From positions 62,001 through 126,000 of the forward strand of contig NZ_NFKI01000001.1 of NCBI RefSeq assembly GCF_002160305.1: a stretch of 64,000 nucleotides of DNA, read 5' to 3'. The position numbers were made by a program, and so were the translations under genes. The notes beneath the pieces are model-generated. The model was not told the DNA's origin, ran no database searches, and saw nothing but the letters and a program-made list of their open reading frames with translations. Shown here one piece after another: positions 1 through 7,530 of this stretch. Numbering within the stretch: the stretch's first letter is position 1; every line of letters begins with the position of its first letter. Source of the stretch: Pseudoflavonifractor sp. An184. Its GTDB lineage: Bacteria > Bacillota > Clostridia > Oscillospirales > Oscillospiraceae.

Positions 1-531
1 CTGAATGAGTCCACCGGCATCCGGGAGAAGGACGGACAGGCGCTATCCCTGAAATACACCTACGATTCCGGAGATGCACTGAACAAGTCGCTGGCCACAG
101 CGGTCAAGAGCCAACTGGCGGCGGTGGGTATCGATGTGGAGACGGAAGGCCAGGAGATGATGACCTGGTGGCAGGAAGGCGTTGCTGGTAACTACGACCT
201 CATCATGTGGAACACGGAGCAGCCCTATACCAGCCCCCACAATTACTTCATCCCCATGCTGTCTCGCTCTCCCCATGTGCCCAGCCTCACCGCTGTGGAG
301 GGCAGCGACAAGTTCCTGGCTCTGATTGAGGAGTTTCAGACCACTGATGATCCTACCAGAGTTCAGGAAATCTTTGATCAGCTGCTGAACTTTGATAACG
401 ACAATGTGCTGGATCTGCCCCTGCTGTTCGTCAAGGATATGATTGTCTACAACACGGACAAGGTTGCGGGCTACGATTTCTCCAGCACGCCCATGTTCTT
501 TGATGTGCGGTTGATTCAGCCGGCAGAGTGA
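1..531 (+). CDS. Solute-binding protein of nickel/peptide ABC importer, C-terminal part
   Basis: Cut by the left edge: frame 1 is open from base 1 to the stop at 529-531, giving the last 176 residues of a family 5 extracellular solute-binding protein (NikA/OppA type). The tail has the same plan as the full-length protein at 29237-30901: both contain a segment like GIREKDGxALS and a stretch TDDPT-x-VQEI. Family knowledge places it as an extracellular lipoprotein that hands its ligand to a membrane permease. It is followed by a hairpin and a DtxR-like/winged-helix cassette, exactly as the 29237 copy is, so a second nik-type operon probably lies to the left. Ligand unknown; nickel, a metallophore or a peptide are possible. 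Confidence 0.85.
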   Translation: MNESTGIREKDGQALSLKYTYDSGDALNKSLATAVKSQLAAVGIDVETEGQEMMTWWQEGVAGNYDLIMWNTEQPYTSPHNYFIPMLSRSPHVPSLTAVEGSDKFLALIEEFQTTDDPTRVQEIFDQLLNFDNDNVLDLPLLFVKDMIVYNTDKVAGYDFSSTPMFFDVRLIQPAE

Positions 532-576
532 TGAAGCACTGCATTTGCATCCGGCTTTTGAACAATTGAACCCGTG

Positions 577-610
577 ACAAGGAGCCGACCTTAGTAGGCC
601 GGCTCCTTGT
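577..610 (+). terminator. Hairpin after solute-binding gene
   Basis: A 14-bp stem with one mismatch (577-590 pairs with 597-610) around the loop TTAGTA. It lies 46 bp after the solute-binding gene and 38 bp before the DtxR-like gene. There is no clear T run after it (TTGTTACAGG), so it may act as an mRNA-stabilising or partial-termination hairpin. Its AAGGAG/CTCCTT arms resemble the hairpins inside the four regulator cassettes. Confidence 0.5.
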
Positions 611-648
611 TACAGGAAACACTTCCAAAGGGAAGGGGGCAAAATGAT

Positions 649-1017
649 TTGGCGCTACACCAGTCTGGCGAGGACTACTTGGAGGCTATTTTGGTCCTAC
701 AAAAGCAGAGGGGCATGGTACGCTCCGTGGATGTGGCCCGGCACATGGAGGTGTCCAAGCCCAGCGTGTGCCATGCTGTGGCGACCCTGCGGGACGGAGG
801 CTTTCTCACGATGGACAGCGACTATTTCCTGCATCTGACTGATGTGGGCCGGGAAGTTGCGGAACAGATCTACGAAAAGCACCGTTTCTTTACCGACCGG
901 CTGATCGAGGCCGGCGTAGACCCGGCAACAGCCGAGCGGGATGCCTGCCGGATCGAGCATGTCATCAGCGACGAGAGTTTCCGACGACTAAAGGCAGTTG
1001 TGGAAGCAGAGTCATAA
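649..1017 (+). CDS. Short DtxR/MntR-like metalloregulator, copy 1
   Basis: A 122-residue protein made of the DtxR-family N-terminal winged helix (about residues 5-65) and helical dimerisation region, without the C-terminal SH3-like domain. Likely metal ligands read from the alignment with DtxR are an Asp in SGEDYLEA, a His in YEKHRFF, and Cys, Glu and His in CRIEH. The start chosen is TTG at 649, about 10 nt after GGAAGGGGG, because it gives MALHQSGEDYLEA, matching MKKLHASGEDYLEA in copy 2. An ATG at 644 is in another frame, so a frameshifted ancestral start is possible. It is the first gene of a DtxR-hairpin-winged-helix cassette repeated at 12225, 20536 and 30916. Probable role: metal-responsive control of nearby transporters. 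Confidence 0.8.
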   Translation: MALHQSGEDYLEAILVLQKQRGMVRSVDVARHMEVSKPSVCHAVATLRDGGFLTMDSDYFLHLTDVGREVAEQIYEKHRFFTDRLIEAGVDPATAERDACRIEHVISDESFRRLKAVVEAES

Positions 1018-1022
1018 GTACA

Positions 1023-1062
1023 GCAAAAGGAGGGGGCCGTCTACACGGCCCCCTCCTTTTGC
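1023..1062 (+). promoter_or_regulatory. Conserved cassette hairpin, copy 1
   Basis: A perfect 18-bp inverted repeat: 1023-1040 pairs with 1045-1062 around the 4-nt loop CTAC. The arms are A-rich at the outside and G-rich inside (GCAAAAGGAGGGGGCCGT), so the 3' arm ends in CTCCTTTTGC, like a bidirectional intrinsic terminator. The next gene starts only 17 nt downstream, leaving no room for a promoter. It should therefore work as an attenuator or a processing/stability element in a shared transcript. Equivalents are at 12602, 20928 and 31290. Confidence 0.75.
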
Positions 1063-1079
1063 CAGCGGGAGGTAATATA

Positions 1080-1529
1080 GTGGACGAAATCATCGTCATC
1101 CGAGCTGCCGACCCGGACGGCAGTATATTTAAGGCAATCGTGAATGCGCTGAAGGGCAAGCGGGCGGAAGTGGTCCATATCAACGCCCCGGCCTCCTCCG
1201 TGCTGCGCATCGGGGAGTTGGAGATCCATCACGGGCACCGCCGGGTGTTTGTGGCCGGCAGGGAAGTGCGTCTCAACCACGGGGAATACGCCATGCTCTA
1301 CTGCATGGCCAGCGCCCCCGGGCAGGTATTTTCCAAGGTGCAGCTCTATGCAGCGGCTTGGGGAGAGGGGTATCTGCATAGGACTACATCGGTAGAGAAT
1401 ATCATCTGGCGGCTGAGACGGAAATTGGAATCTGATCCGAAACATCCAGACTATATTAAGACAGTGCTCAGAGCAGGATACAAGATGAACAATCCAATGA
1501 ATAAGGTGGTTAATCTTCGTTCTGATTAG
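1080..1529 (+). CDS. PhoB-type winged-helix protein without receiver, copy 1
   Basis: 149 residues. The GTG start at 1080 follows GGGAGG by 7 nt, and the protein begins VDEIIVIRAADPDGS like the other copies. Residues 1-35 form a conserved segment (IRAADPDGS-x-F-x-AI) of unknown fold. Residues about 40-145 are an OmpR/PhoB C-terminal winged helix, with NHGEYAML, the recognition-helix region TSVENIIWRLRRKLE and the wing YIKTVLRAGYK. There is no phosphoacceptor aspartate domain. It belongs to a cassette with the upstream DtxR-like gene. Probably a DNA-binding regulator whose input is unknown. The end reads NNPMNKVVNLRSD, a tail that the other copies lack. Confidence 0.85.
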   Translation: MDEIIVIRAADPDGSIFKAIVNALKGKRAEVVHINAPASSVLRIGELEIHHGHRRVFVAGREVRLNHGEYAMLYCMASAPGQVFSKVQLYAAAWGEGYLHRTTSVENIIWRLRRKLESDPKHPDYIKTVLRAGYKMNNPMNKVVNLRSD

Positions 1530-1739
1530 AACAGTTGCGATAATTTTATCAAAAAAGAACAGTTTTATGAAAAGGTCAACCGACGTTGGGAATATGGTAT
1601 GGCAACGCAGAAAAGAACTGGAGGCCGCTCCTCCTTATTCAATCTTTATAAAACTGAGATCGGGAGCGGCTATAAAAATCGCTGCGGAGTGGACTCGATA
1701 AACTGAGACGATGACCATAAGCGAATAAAATTATTATTA
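1530..1739. other. Intergenic stretch, no gene seen
   Basis: AT-richer spacer between the winged-helix gene and the tetR control region. It holds a loose inverted repeat (GCCGCTCC at 1624-1631 with GGAGCGGC at 1663-1670, a long loop). Short open frames here lack a ribosome-binding site and recognisable homology, so nothing was called. Confidence 0.5.
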
Positions 1740-1819
1740 TAGTCGCAAAGTGATTGACAGACGCACAGCTGTGTGCTATTATTCTTTTGCGACTAAAATT
1801 AAAATAATAGTCGCAAAAG
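1740..1819 (+). promoter_or_regulatory. Promoter and operator of tetR copy 1
   Basis: TTGACA at 1754-1759 and TATTAT at 1777-1782 are separated by exactly 17 bp. The 12-bp arms CTTTTGCGACTA (1785-1796) and TAGTCGCAAAAG (1808-1819) form an inverted repeat just downstream of the -10, and a third half-site TAGTCGCAAA lies at 1740-1749, upstream of the -35. The right arm overlaps the AAAAGGAGG ribosome-binding site. The layout suggests autorepression by the TetR protein at 1830. Confidence 0.75.
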
Positions 1820-1829
1820 GAGGACGCCT

Positions 1830-2438
1830 ATGTCGCCAAGGATTTTTTCTACCACCCAGCGTGAGGAGCTGCGGATCAAGATGCTGGACGCAGGCTTTGA
1901 ACTGATCAAACAGCACGGCATGACCCATGCCTCTGTGGAGAAGATCACCCAAGCCGCCGGCCTGGGTAAGAGCACCTTTTACAACTTTTTCTCCTCCAAG
2001 GAGGAGTTTGTCACTGACATCATGGAATATCAGCGGGATCGTGTTAAGCGGCACTTTGAGCAGATCCTGAACGGCCGGGAGAAGATGACCGCCGCGGAAG
2101 GCAAGGAGTATCTGAAACTCATCGTATTCAGCCGGAACAGTATCTACCAGTACCTAACCGCAGAGGACATGGAAAAACTCAAGCAGGCTTCCTCCCCGGA
2201 GTGTACCAGTCCAGATGACAGACTCTATGACCAGCGGGAGGCCGAGATCATGCACGGCCTGTTTGACCATATGGAGGGGGTACGGCCTGATTTGGACCTC
2301 CATGTGGTGGCCAACCTCATTAAGATCATGGCGATGGCAAAGGTCAACCGGGATGCCCTGCATGCTGATGCTCTGGACCGAACCCTTGACCATATCTATG
2401 GACTCCTGTATTCTCTGATTTTTGAGGAGGGCGCTTGA
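1830..2438 (+). CDS. TetR/AcrR family regulator 1
   Basis: 202 residues; ATG 1830 follows AAAAGGAGG. The N-terminal helix-turn-helix is at about residues 12-55 (SVEKITQAAGLGKSTFYNFF), the typical TetR DNA-binding unit; the remaining helices would form the ligand and dimer domain. It has its own consensus promoter with a palindromic operator and sits 58 bp upstream of an ABC pair (2497-6044), so it probably represses itself and may control that pair. Ligand unknown. Confidence 0.88.
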   Translation: MSPRIFSTTQREELRIKMLDAGFELIKQHGMTHASVEKITQAAGLGKSTFYNFFSSKEEFVTDIMEYQRDRVKRHFEQILNGREKMTAAEGKEYLKLIVFSRNSIYQYLTAEDMEKLKQASSPECTSPDDRLYDQREAEIMHGLFDHMEGVRPDLDLHVVANLIKIMAMAKVNRDALHADALDRTLDHIYGLLYSLIFEEGA

Positions 2439-2462
2439 CCGCGCCTTTCTTTATCAGAAGGA

Positions 2463-2478
2463 GTTAGCGATAACTAAT
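2463..2478 (+). promoter_or_regulatory. GTTAG-N6-CTAAC-type operator, site A
   Basis: GTTAG CGATAA CTAAT, an imperfect inverted repeat between tetR1 and the first ABC pair, 18 bp before the ABC start. The same spacing and half-sites recur at 6857, 13226, 22359 and, degenerate, at 16974 and 21392. Half-site GTTAG resembles half of the IdeR/DtxR box, though the spacing differs. Inferred to bind a regulator shared by the transporter operons. Confidence 0.6.
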
Positions 2479-2496
2479 TAAAGTGAGGTGTTTTTC

Positions 2497-4299
2497 ATGC
2501 GCTCGAAATCCCCAAAAGAGAAACAGGGCGTTGCCCGGCTCTTTGAATTGGCGGGCCAAAGGGGGAGAAAATTGACCTTGGCCTGTGTACTGTCCGTCCT
2601 GTCCTCGGCCGCTCGCATCGTACCATTCTTCACCATCTACGGTGTGGTGCGGGAGCTGCTGGCTCATTACCAGGAGCCATCCATGGTGGATCAAAATGCG
2701 ATCCTAACGCTCTGCGCGGTCACCTTTGGAGCGGCGCTGGTCTACGGCCTGTGCGCCTTCATCTCCTCCGCACTTTCCCATACGGCGGCCTATGAGATTA
2801 TCTACGACCTGCGGCTGCAGTTGATGGAGAAGCTCTCCCGCGTCTCCTCCGGATTTTTCACCGGCACAACCCAAGGAGCCATCAAGAAGGTGGTCTCCGA
2901 TGACTCCAACCAGATCGAGGCGTTTCTGGCGCACCACCTCTGCGAGATCGCGGCCGCAGTTGCTACGCCGGTCTTCACCCTGCTGTACCTGTTCGGCATG
3001 GACTGGCGGCTGGCCATTGTGACCCTGCTGCCTATTCTGATCTCTCTGGTATTGCTCTCCGCCTGCTTGAAACAGCCCGACAAAGCGGCCCTCCAAGTGG
3101 AACTCCACGACGCCCAGGAGCGGATGCAGGGGACGGTCGTGGAGTATATCCACGGCATGAGCGTTATCAAGGTGTTCAACCGCACCCTCAACGCCTTTCA
3201 GCGGTATGAAGGGGACCTCAACCACTTTACCGAGGTGGTGGATCGGACAGCCCGGGCCAACGCCAGGCCCATGGGTGCCTACTACGCTTTCTTCGGCGCA
3301 CAGCTGCTGTTCCTGCTCCCGGCGGTTTTGCTGCTGATCCCCACGGCGGAGAGCTACCTGGACTTTCTGCCGGTGATCCTGCTGTTTTTTCTGGTAGGCA
3401 GCGGCCTCAAGGAGCCTATGGAAAATCTGATGCAGATGGTCATACTCTCTGGCCGTATCGTGGAGGGGGTCAACCGCATCGACAACATCCTCCGCCAGCC
3501 GGAACCGGATCAGGACGGCGCTGGAGATCCCACCACGTTCGATGTGGAATTTTCAGATGTGGAGTTTGCCTATACGGAGGGCATCCCAGCAGTAGACCGT
3601 GTATCCTTTCATCTGCCCCAAGGAACTGTCACCGGGCTGGTGGGACCTTCTGGTGGTGGGAAATCCACTCTGGCCCAGCTTTTGCTGCGGTTCTATGAGC
3701 CCCAGGGAGGCACCATCCGTATTGGCGGCGTGGACATCCGGGAGATCCCGCCTGCACGGCTGATGGAGCTGGTGGCCTATGTGTTCCAAGACTCCGTGCT
3801 GTTTACAGATACCATTGAAAACAACATCCGTATGGGGAATACCAAAGCCACCATGGAGGAAGTGGAGCAGGCGGCCCGGAACGCCGGCATCCATGAGGTT
3901 ATCCAGGCATTGCCCCAGGGATATCAGACAGTGGTGGGCCGGGACGACGCCTATCTCTCCGGCGGTGAGAAGCAGCGCCTTGCCATTGCGCGGGTCTTCC
4001 TGAAAGACGCCCCTATCATCATCTTGGATGAGGCAACCGCCTACGCGGACGCCGAAAACGAGGCAAAGATCCAGGCGGCATTTGCGAAACTGGCCCAGAA
4101 CAAGACGGTGCTGATGATTGCCCATCGGCTGAAAACGGTGGAGCGGGCAGACCAAATCTTGGTTATGGACAAAGGGAAATTGGTGGGGGCAGGGACCCAT
4201 GAGGAACTGCTGACAGGCTGTGAGACCTATAAGAATCTGGTAGACGCCAATCTGCGGCGGGATCGCTGGAGTATCGGGAAGGGAGCGGTGCAGGTATGA
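2497..4299 (+). CDS. Exporter-fold ABC transporter half, pair 1 subunit A
   Basis: 600 residues: a transmembrane domain of about six helices (residues 25-310) fused to an ATPase. Walker A GPSGGGKST is near residue 384, the Q-loop in VFQDSVLF, the signature LSGGEKQR near 487, Walker B IIILDEAT near 507 and the H-loop histidine in IAHRLK near 541. The D-loop reads AYAD instead of SLD, a deviation shared by the first member of every pair here. ATG 2497 was preferred to GTG 2488 because GTGAGG lies about 7 nt upstream. It overlaps the next gene by ATGA, so the two are translated together as a heterodimer. Known exporter-fold importers of this kind are IrtAB and YbtPQ (siderophores), but drug or peptide export cannot be excluded. 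Confidence 0.88.
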   Translation: MRSKSPKEKQGVARLFELAGQRGRKLTLACVLSVLSSAARIVPFFTIYGVVRELLAHYQEPSMVDQNAILTLCAVTFGAALVYGLCAFISSALSHTAAYEIIYDLRLQLMEKLSRVSSGFFTGTTQGAIKKVVSDDSNQIEAFLAHHLCEIAAAVATPVFTLLYLFGMDWRLAIVTLLPILISLVLLSACLKQPDKAALQVELHDAQERMQGTVVEYIHGMSVIKVFNRTLNAFQRYEGDLNHFTEVVDRTARANARPMGAYYAFFGAQLLFLLPAVLLLIPTAESYLDFLPVILLFFLVGSGLKEPMENLMQMVILSGRIVEGVNRIDNILRQPEPDQDGAGDPTTFDVEFSDVEFAYTEGIPAVDRVSFHLPQGTVTGLVGPSGGGKSTLAQLLLRFYEPQGGTIRIGGVDIREIPPARLMELVAYVFQDSVLFTDTIENNIRMGNTKATMEEVEQAARNAGIHEVIQALPQGYQTVVGRDDAYLSGGEKQRLAIARVFLKDAPIIILDEATAYADAENEAKIQAAFAKLAQNKTVLMIAHRLKTVERADQILVMDKGKLVGAGTHEELLTGCETYKNLVDANLRRDRWSIGKGAVQV

Positions 4300-6044
4300 A
4301 GTTCAGAGATTGGTTTCAAATGATGACCCTGGGCCACCCTGGGAAGTACCTGCGCCTGATGGCCTGGTGCCTCTTTGACAGCATTGTAATGTCTGTCCCA
4401 TACGGACTGATGCTGGGTGCTGTCTATTTCCTCCTTGTCCCTCTGGCAGAACCCGGGGCCGCACTCCCCACTGGGGTACTCTGGGGGCTTGCCGCCGGAT
4501 TCTTGGCCCAGTTGATCGTCTACTTCTTCATCCGCCAGAAAACCTACATAGATGCCTGCACCGGTTATGCGGGGATTATCAAGGACTCCCAGATCACATT
4601 GGGGGAGCATCTGCGCCAGTTGTCCATGGGCTTTTATTCCAGCAGGGACGCTGGGGATCTGTCCACCGTCCTTCTGCGGGATTACCAGACGGTGGGCGAC
4701 TTATCCCAGCAGTTACTGCCACAGACAGCGGTCATTGTTATCCGCTTTGTACTGGCGGCCGTATGCCTCTCCTGGTTCAACGGCATGATGACTTTGGCAC
4801 TGTTTGCGGTGATCCCCCTGGCACTTCCCTTTGCGTTCTGGAGCCTGCGCCGGATGGGGACGGTCAGCGCCGATCTCCAGCAGGCCCAGCGTGAAGTGGC
4901 ATCCGGCATCTTGGAATATGTCAATGGCATTCAAATCCTCCGGGCCTTCAATTTGGCCGGCCAGCACTTTCAAAGCCTTAAGAAATCCTTTGACCAGGAG
5001 CGGAAGGCGGCAATCGGGATGGAGACCGGCGCGGCCGCGCCGGTGAGCATGCTGGGCCGGGCCATTTTGAGTTGCGGGATCGGGCTGGTTATTCTGGTGG
5101 GTGTTGTACTGCTGACCCGCGGGGAGTTGACACCCTACTATTACATTGCCTTCCTGATCCTCACGCTGACGGTCTATGAGCCGGTCCTGACTTTGTTCAC
5201 CTTCATCGCGGACTTCTCCCGCACCCGCCGAAGCGGAGAACGGATCAAGGCCCTGTTTGATGAAAAGCCCCTGCCGGAACCGACAGTTAGTCAGACACCG
5301 CAAGGGACAGACATCGTATTTGACCATGTATCCTTCGGCTATGGAAAAACCGAGGTCCTGCACGACATTTCCCTGCAATTCCCGGCCCGGAGCGTCACCG
5401 CACTGGTGGGGCCGTCCGGCTCCGGGAAGTCCACCATCACCCGGTTGGCCGCCCGGTTCTGGGATGTGAACAGGGGAGCGGTGCGGCTGGGCGGTGTGGA
5501 TGTACGGGACATGAAAAGCGACGAGGTGCTCAGCCGCATTAGTGTAGTCTTTCAGGACGTATATCTCTTTCACGACACGGTAGAGGGAAATATCCGCATG
5601 GGAAAGCCGGACGCCACCCAGGAGGAAATCATCGCGGCAGCCAAGGCCGCGGCCTGCCACGACTTCATCATGGCCCTGCCTGACGGGTACCAGACTATGG
5701 TGGGAGAGGGCGGCTCCACCCTCTCCGGGGGGGAAAAGCAGCGAATCTCCATTGCCCGGGCTTTGCTGAAGGATGCCCCCATTGTTCTGCTGGACGAGGC
5801 AACGGCCTCCCTTGACCCCGAGAATGAGGTGCTAATCCAGCAGGCGATCTCCGCTCTGGTCGCGGAAAAGACCGTCATCGTCATCGCCCACCGGCTCCAG
5901 TCCATCATGAGTGCCGACAATATCGTGGTGCTTGATGAGGGCCAGGTAGCCGAGCAGGGCACCCACGAGGAACTGCTGAAACGAAATGGTATCTATGCCC
6001 GGCTTTGGGCTGAACAGAGCCAGGCGGCAAGCTGGGGATTGTAG
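4296..6044 (+). CDS. Exporter-fold ABC transporter half, pair 1 subunit B
   Basis: 582 residues: N-terminal membrane domain, then an ATPase with Walker A GPSGSGKST near residue 370, signature LSGGEKQR near 475, Walker B IVLLDEAT near 497, D-loop ASLD and H-loop IAHRL near 531, all canonical. The start ATG overlaps the stop of subunit A (ATGA). It should form the second half of a heterodimer. The operon ends with a terminator at 6066. The substrate cannot be read from sequence; a metal chelate is inferred from the neighbouring metalloregulators. Confidence 0.88.
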   Translation: MKFRDWFQMMTLGHPGKYLRLMAWCLFDSIVMSVPYGLMLGAVYFLLVPLAEPGAALPTGVLWGLAAGFLAQLIVYFFIRQKTYIDACTGYAGIIKDSQITLGEHLRQLSMGFYSSRDAGDLSTVLLRDYQTVGDLSQQLLPQTAVIVIRFVLAAVCLSWFNGMMTLALFAVIPLALPFAFWSLRRMGTVSADLQQAQREVASGILEYVNGIQILRAFNLAGQHFQSLKKSFDQERKAAIGMETGAAAPVSMLGRAILSCGIGLVILVGVVLLTRGELTPYYYIAFLILTLTVYEPVLTLFTFIADFSRTRRSGERIKALFDEKPLPEPTVSQTPQGTDIVFDHVSFGYGKTEVLHDISLQFPARSVTALVGPSGSGKSTITRLAARFWDVNRGAVRLGGVDVRDMKSDEVLSRISVVFQDVYLFHDTVEGNIRMGKPDATQEEIIAAAKAAACHDFIMALPDGYQTMVGEGGSTLSGGEKQRISIARALLKDAPIVLLDEATASLDPENEVLIQQAISALVAEKTVIVIAHRLQSIMSADNIVVLDEGQVAEQGTHEELLKRNGIYARLWAEQSQAASWGL

Positions 6045-6065
6045 CATAGGCAGCAGAATAGGCAG

Positions 6066-6104
6066 AAAAACCGCAGTTGCCCTAAATGGGTGACTGCGGT
6101 TTTT
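6066..6104 (+). terminator. Intrinsic terminator after ABC pair 1
   Basis: A 12-bp perfect stem (6066-6077 with 6093-6104) beginning AAAAACCGCAGT and ending ACTGCGGTTTTT. It follows the stop at 6044 and precedes the tetR2 promoter. The A/T-rich ends could terminate in both directions. Confidence 0.85.
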
Positions 6105-6143
6105 CCATCGTGTCTATCTGTCATGGTAATCAGAACGAGAGGC

Positions 6144-6202
6144 TTGACAGGCTGAACACTGCGTGCTATATTGTAAACATCGTTAGCGAACAACGATAAC
6201 AA
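6144..6202 (+). promoter_or_regulatory. Promoter and operator of tetR copy 2
   Basis: TTGACA (6144-6149), 17-bp spacer, TATATT (6167-6172). Immediately downstream is an inverted repeat ATCGTT-N7-AACGAT (6179-6197), containing GTTAGCGAAC in its centre. Its position over the start of transcription suggests autorepression by TetR 2. The centre resembles the GTTAG boxes before the transporter operons. Confidence 0.75.
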
Positions 6203-6217
6203 AGAAAGGAGGCAAGT

Positions 6218-6832
6218 ATGCCGAAGGACAAGACGGAAACCCACGAACGGATCATACCGGCCGCCATGAAGATCTTTCTGGAAAAAGGCTTTGAAAAGGC
6301 CACCATGCGGGAGATCGCGGAGGAGGCTGGCATCACCGCCGCCGGACTGTACCGCCACTTTGTAGACAAGGAGGCCATGTTCGCCGCCCTGGTGGAGCCG
6401 GTACTCTCCGAACTTCAGAAGTGGTGTGAGCGGACGCGGCAGGTGGACTATGACTTTCTGGAGCAGGGCGACCTGGATGCCATGTGGGATTCAGGCAATG
6501 ATTTGGGCCTGGTGGTGGAACAGATCTATTCCCATTTCAACGAGTTCAAGCTGCTGCTTTGCTGTTCCGCCGGGACCAAGTATGCCTGGTTTCTCCACGA
6601 TATTGTGGTTATGGAGCAGCAGGAGACGCTGGCCTACATGGAGGAAGCGAAGAAGCATGGCGTCCCGGTAAAAGAAGTGGACCCCAAAGAACTCCATCTG
6701 CTTATGACCGCCTATACCAACGCCCTCTTTGAAGTGGTAGTCCATGACTTCACCAAGGAGGAGGCCCTGCACTACCTGGATACGATGCACCAGTTCTTCA
6801 TTCCCGGCTGGCGGGCCATCCTGGGGCTTTGA
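6218..6832 (+). CDS. TetR/AcrR family regulator 2
   Basis: 204 residues; ATG 6218 follows AAAGGAGG. The helix-turn-helix is at about residues 10-50 (TMREIAEEAGITAAGLYRHF). The C-terminal part resembles TetR 3 at 21482: both have a segment like YSHFNEFKLLL and both end near GWRAI/GWKSI. It has its own promoter and operator and lies 70 bp upstream of an ECF S-component/ABC-pair operon, its most likely target. Confidence 0.88.
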   Translation: MPKDKTETHERIIPAAMKIFLEKGFEKATMREIAEEAGITAAGLYRHFVDKEAMFAALVEPVLSELQKWCERTRQVDYDFLEQGDLDAMWDSGNDLGLVVEQIYSHFNEFKLLLCCSAGTKYAWFLHDIVVMEQQETLAYMEEAKKHGVPVKEVDPKELHLLMTAYTNALFEVVVHDFTKEEALHYLDTMHQFFIPGWRAILGL

Positions 6833-6856
6833 ACAGCCCCTTTTTTCTACATTTGA

Positions 6857-6872
6857 GTTAGCGAAAACTAAC
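6857..6872 (+). promoter_or_regulatory. GTTAG-N6-CTAAC operator, site C
   Basis: GTTAG CGAAAA CTAAC, a perfect 5-bp inverted repeat with 6-bp spacing, 30 bp before the ECF S-component gene. It is the cleanest of the recurrent boxes, together with those at 13226 and 22359. Confidence 0.65.
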
Positions 6873-6885
6873 TAAAATCCACAAC

Positions 6886-6902
6886 AGGAGGTGCGTATGT
6901 AA
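6886..6902 (+). promoter_or_regulatory. Shine-Dalgarno followed by a start-stop ATG TAA
   Basis: AGGAGG at 6886-6891 is followed after 5 nt by ATG TAA (6897-6902) and then directly by the ATG of the S-component gene at 6903. Spacing favours the abortive ATG. The arrangement could lower or regulate initiation of the downstream gene by termination and reinitiation. Confidence 0.55.
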
Positions 6903-7496
6903 ATGAAGCGTGTATGGACGGCCAGAAGCCTTGCTGCCGTGCTCGGCGGGTCCCTGCTCTATTTCCTGATCACGGTGCTGGTGATGATGTGTGGGTCATT
7001 TTCCCCCTTGTTCTGGGTCTTTCTCCCGGCCATCACCGCCGCCGCATCGGGGTGGCTGTATCTGTATCTGGCGGCCCGAACGCCCCGGTTTGGGGTACCG
7101 GTACTCATGAACTTAGTGGTGCTTCTGCTGTTCCTGGCGGCGGGTGAGCTGTCCGGCTGGATGGCGGTGACGCTGGCGGCCGGAGCGGTGCTGGCGGAGC
7201 TGGTGCGGCGGCTGGGCGGGTATGAGGGCCTGCGGGCCGCCCGCTGGAGCTTTCTCCCGCTGGCCTTCAGCTCCAGCGGGAGTCCACTCTACATTTGGAT
7301 CGACCCGGCCCGGACGGCAGCCAGCGCCGCGGAAGAGATGTCCCCAGCCTATGCCGCGGCGGTGGAGGGGCTTGCTACGCCGGGGATGCTGGTCCTGATG
7401 CTGGCGGCCATCATCGTGGGAGCCGCCATCGGCGCATGGCTTGGGAGCCCGCTTTGGAAACGCGGTCAGGCCCGAATCTATATCAGAAAAGCATGA
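6903..7496 (+). CDS. MptD-type ECF transporter S component 1
   Basis: 197 very hydrophobic residues with about five to six membrane helices, similar in length and plan to the S component at 13259 (conserved SFSPLFWVFLP against GLHPLLWILMP near the N terminus, and SGSPLYIW against VGSPLPIW). It resembles the MptD (Trep_Strep) family of putative ECF substrate-binding subunits. ATG 6903 is used because ATG 6897 is followed at once by TAA. Unlike the second copy it has no T or A subunit next to it; two exporter-fold ABC genes follow instead, suggesting that it serves them or borrows the T/A subunits from 13866-15934. Confidence 0.7.
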   Translation: MKRVWTARSLAAVLGGSLLYFLITVLVMMCGSFSPLFWVFLPAITAAASGWLYLYLAARTPRFGVPVLMNLVVLLLFLAAGELSGWMAVTLAAGAVLAELVRRLGGYEGLRAARWSFLPLAFSSSGSPLYIWIDPARTAASAAEEMSPAYAAAVEGLATPGMLVLMLAAIIVGAAIGAWLGSPLWKRGQARIYIRKA

Positions 7497-7530
7497 GCCG
7501 TATCGGAATACGGCGGAAAGGAAGTGCAGA

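Noticed and set aside
644-838. ATG frame MIWRYTS at the start of the first DtxR-like gene
   Set aside because: It is out of frame with the conserved protein; TTG 649 gives the N terminus seen in the paralogues.
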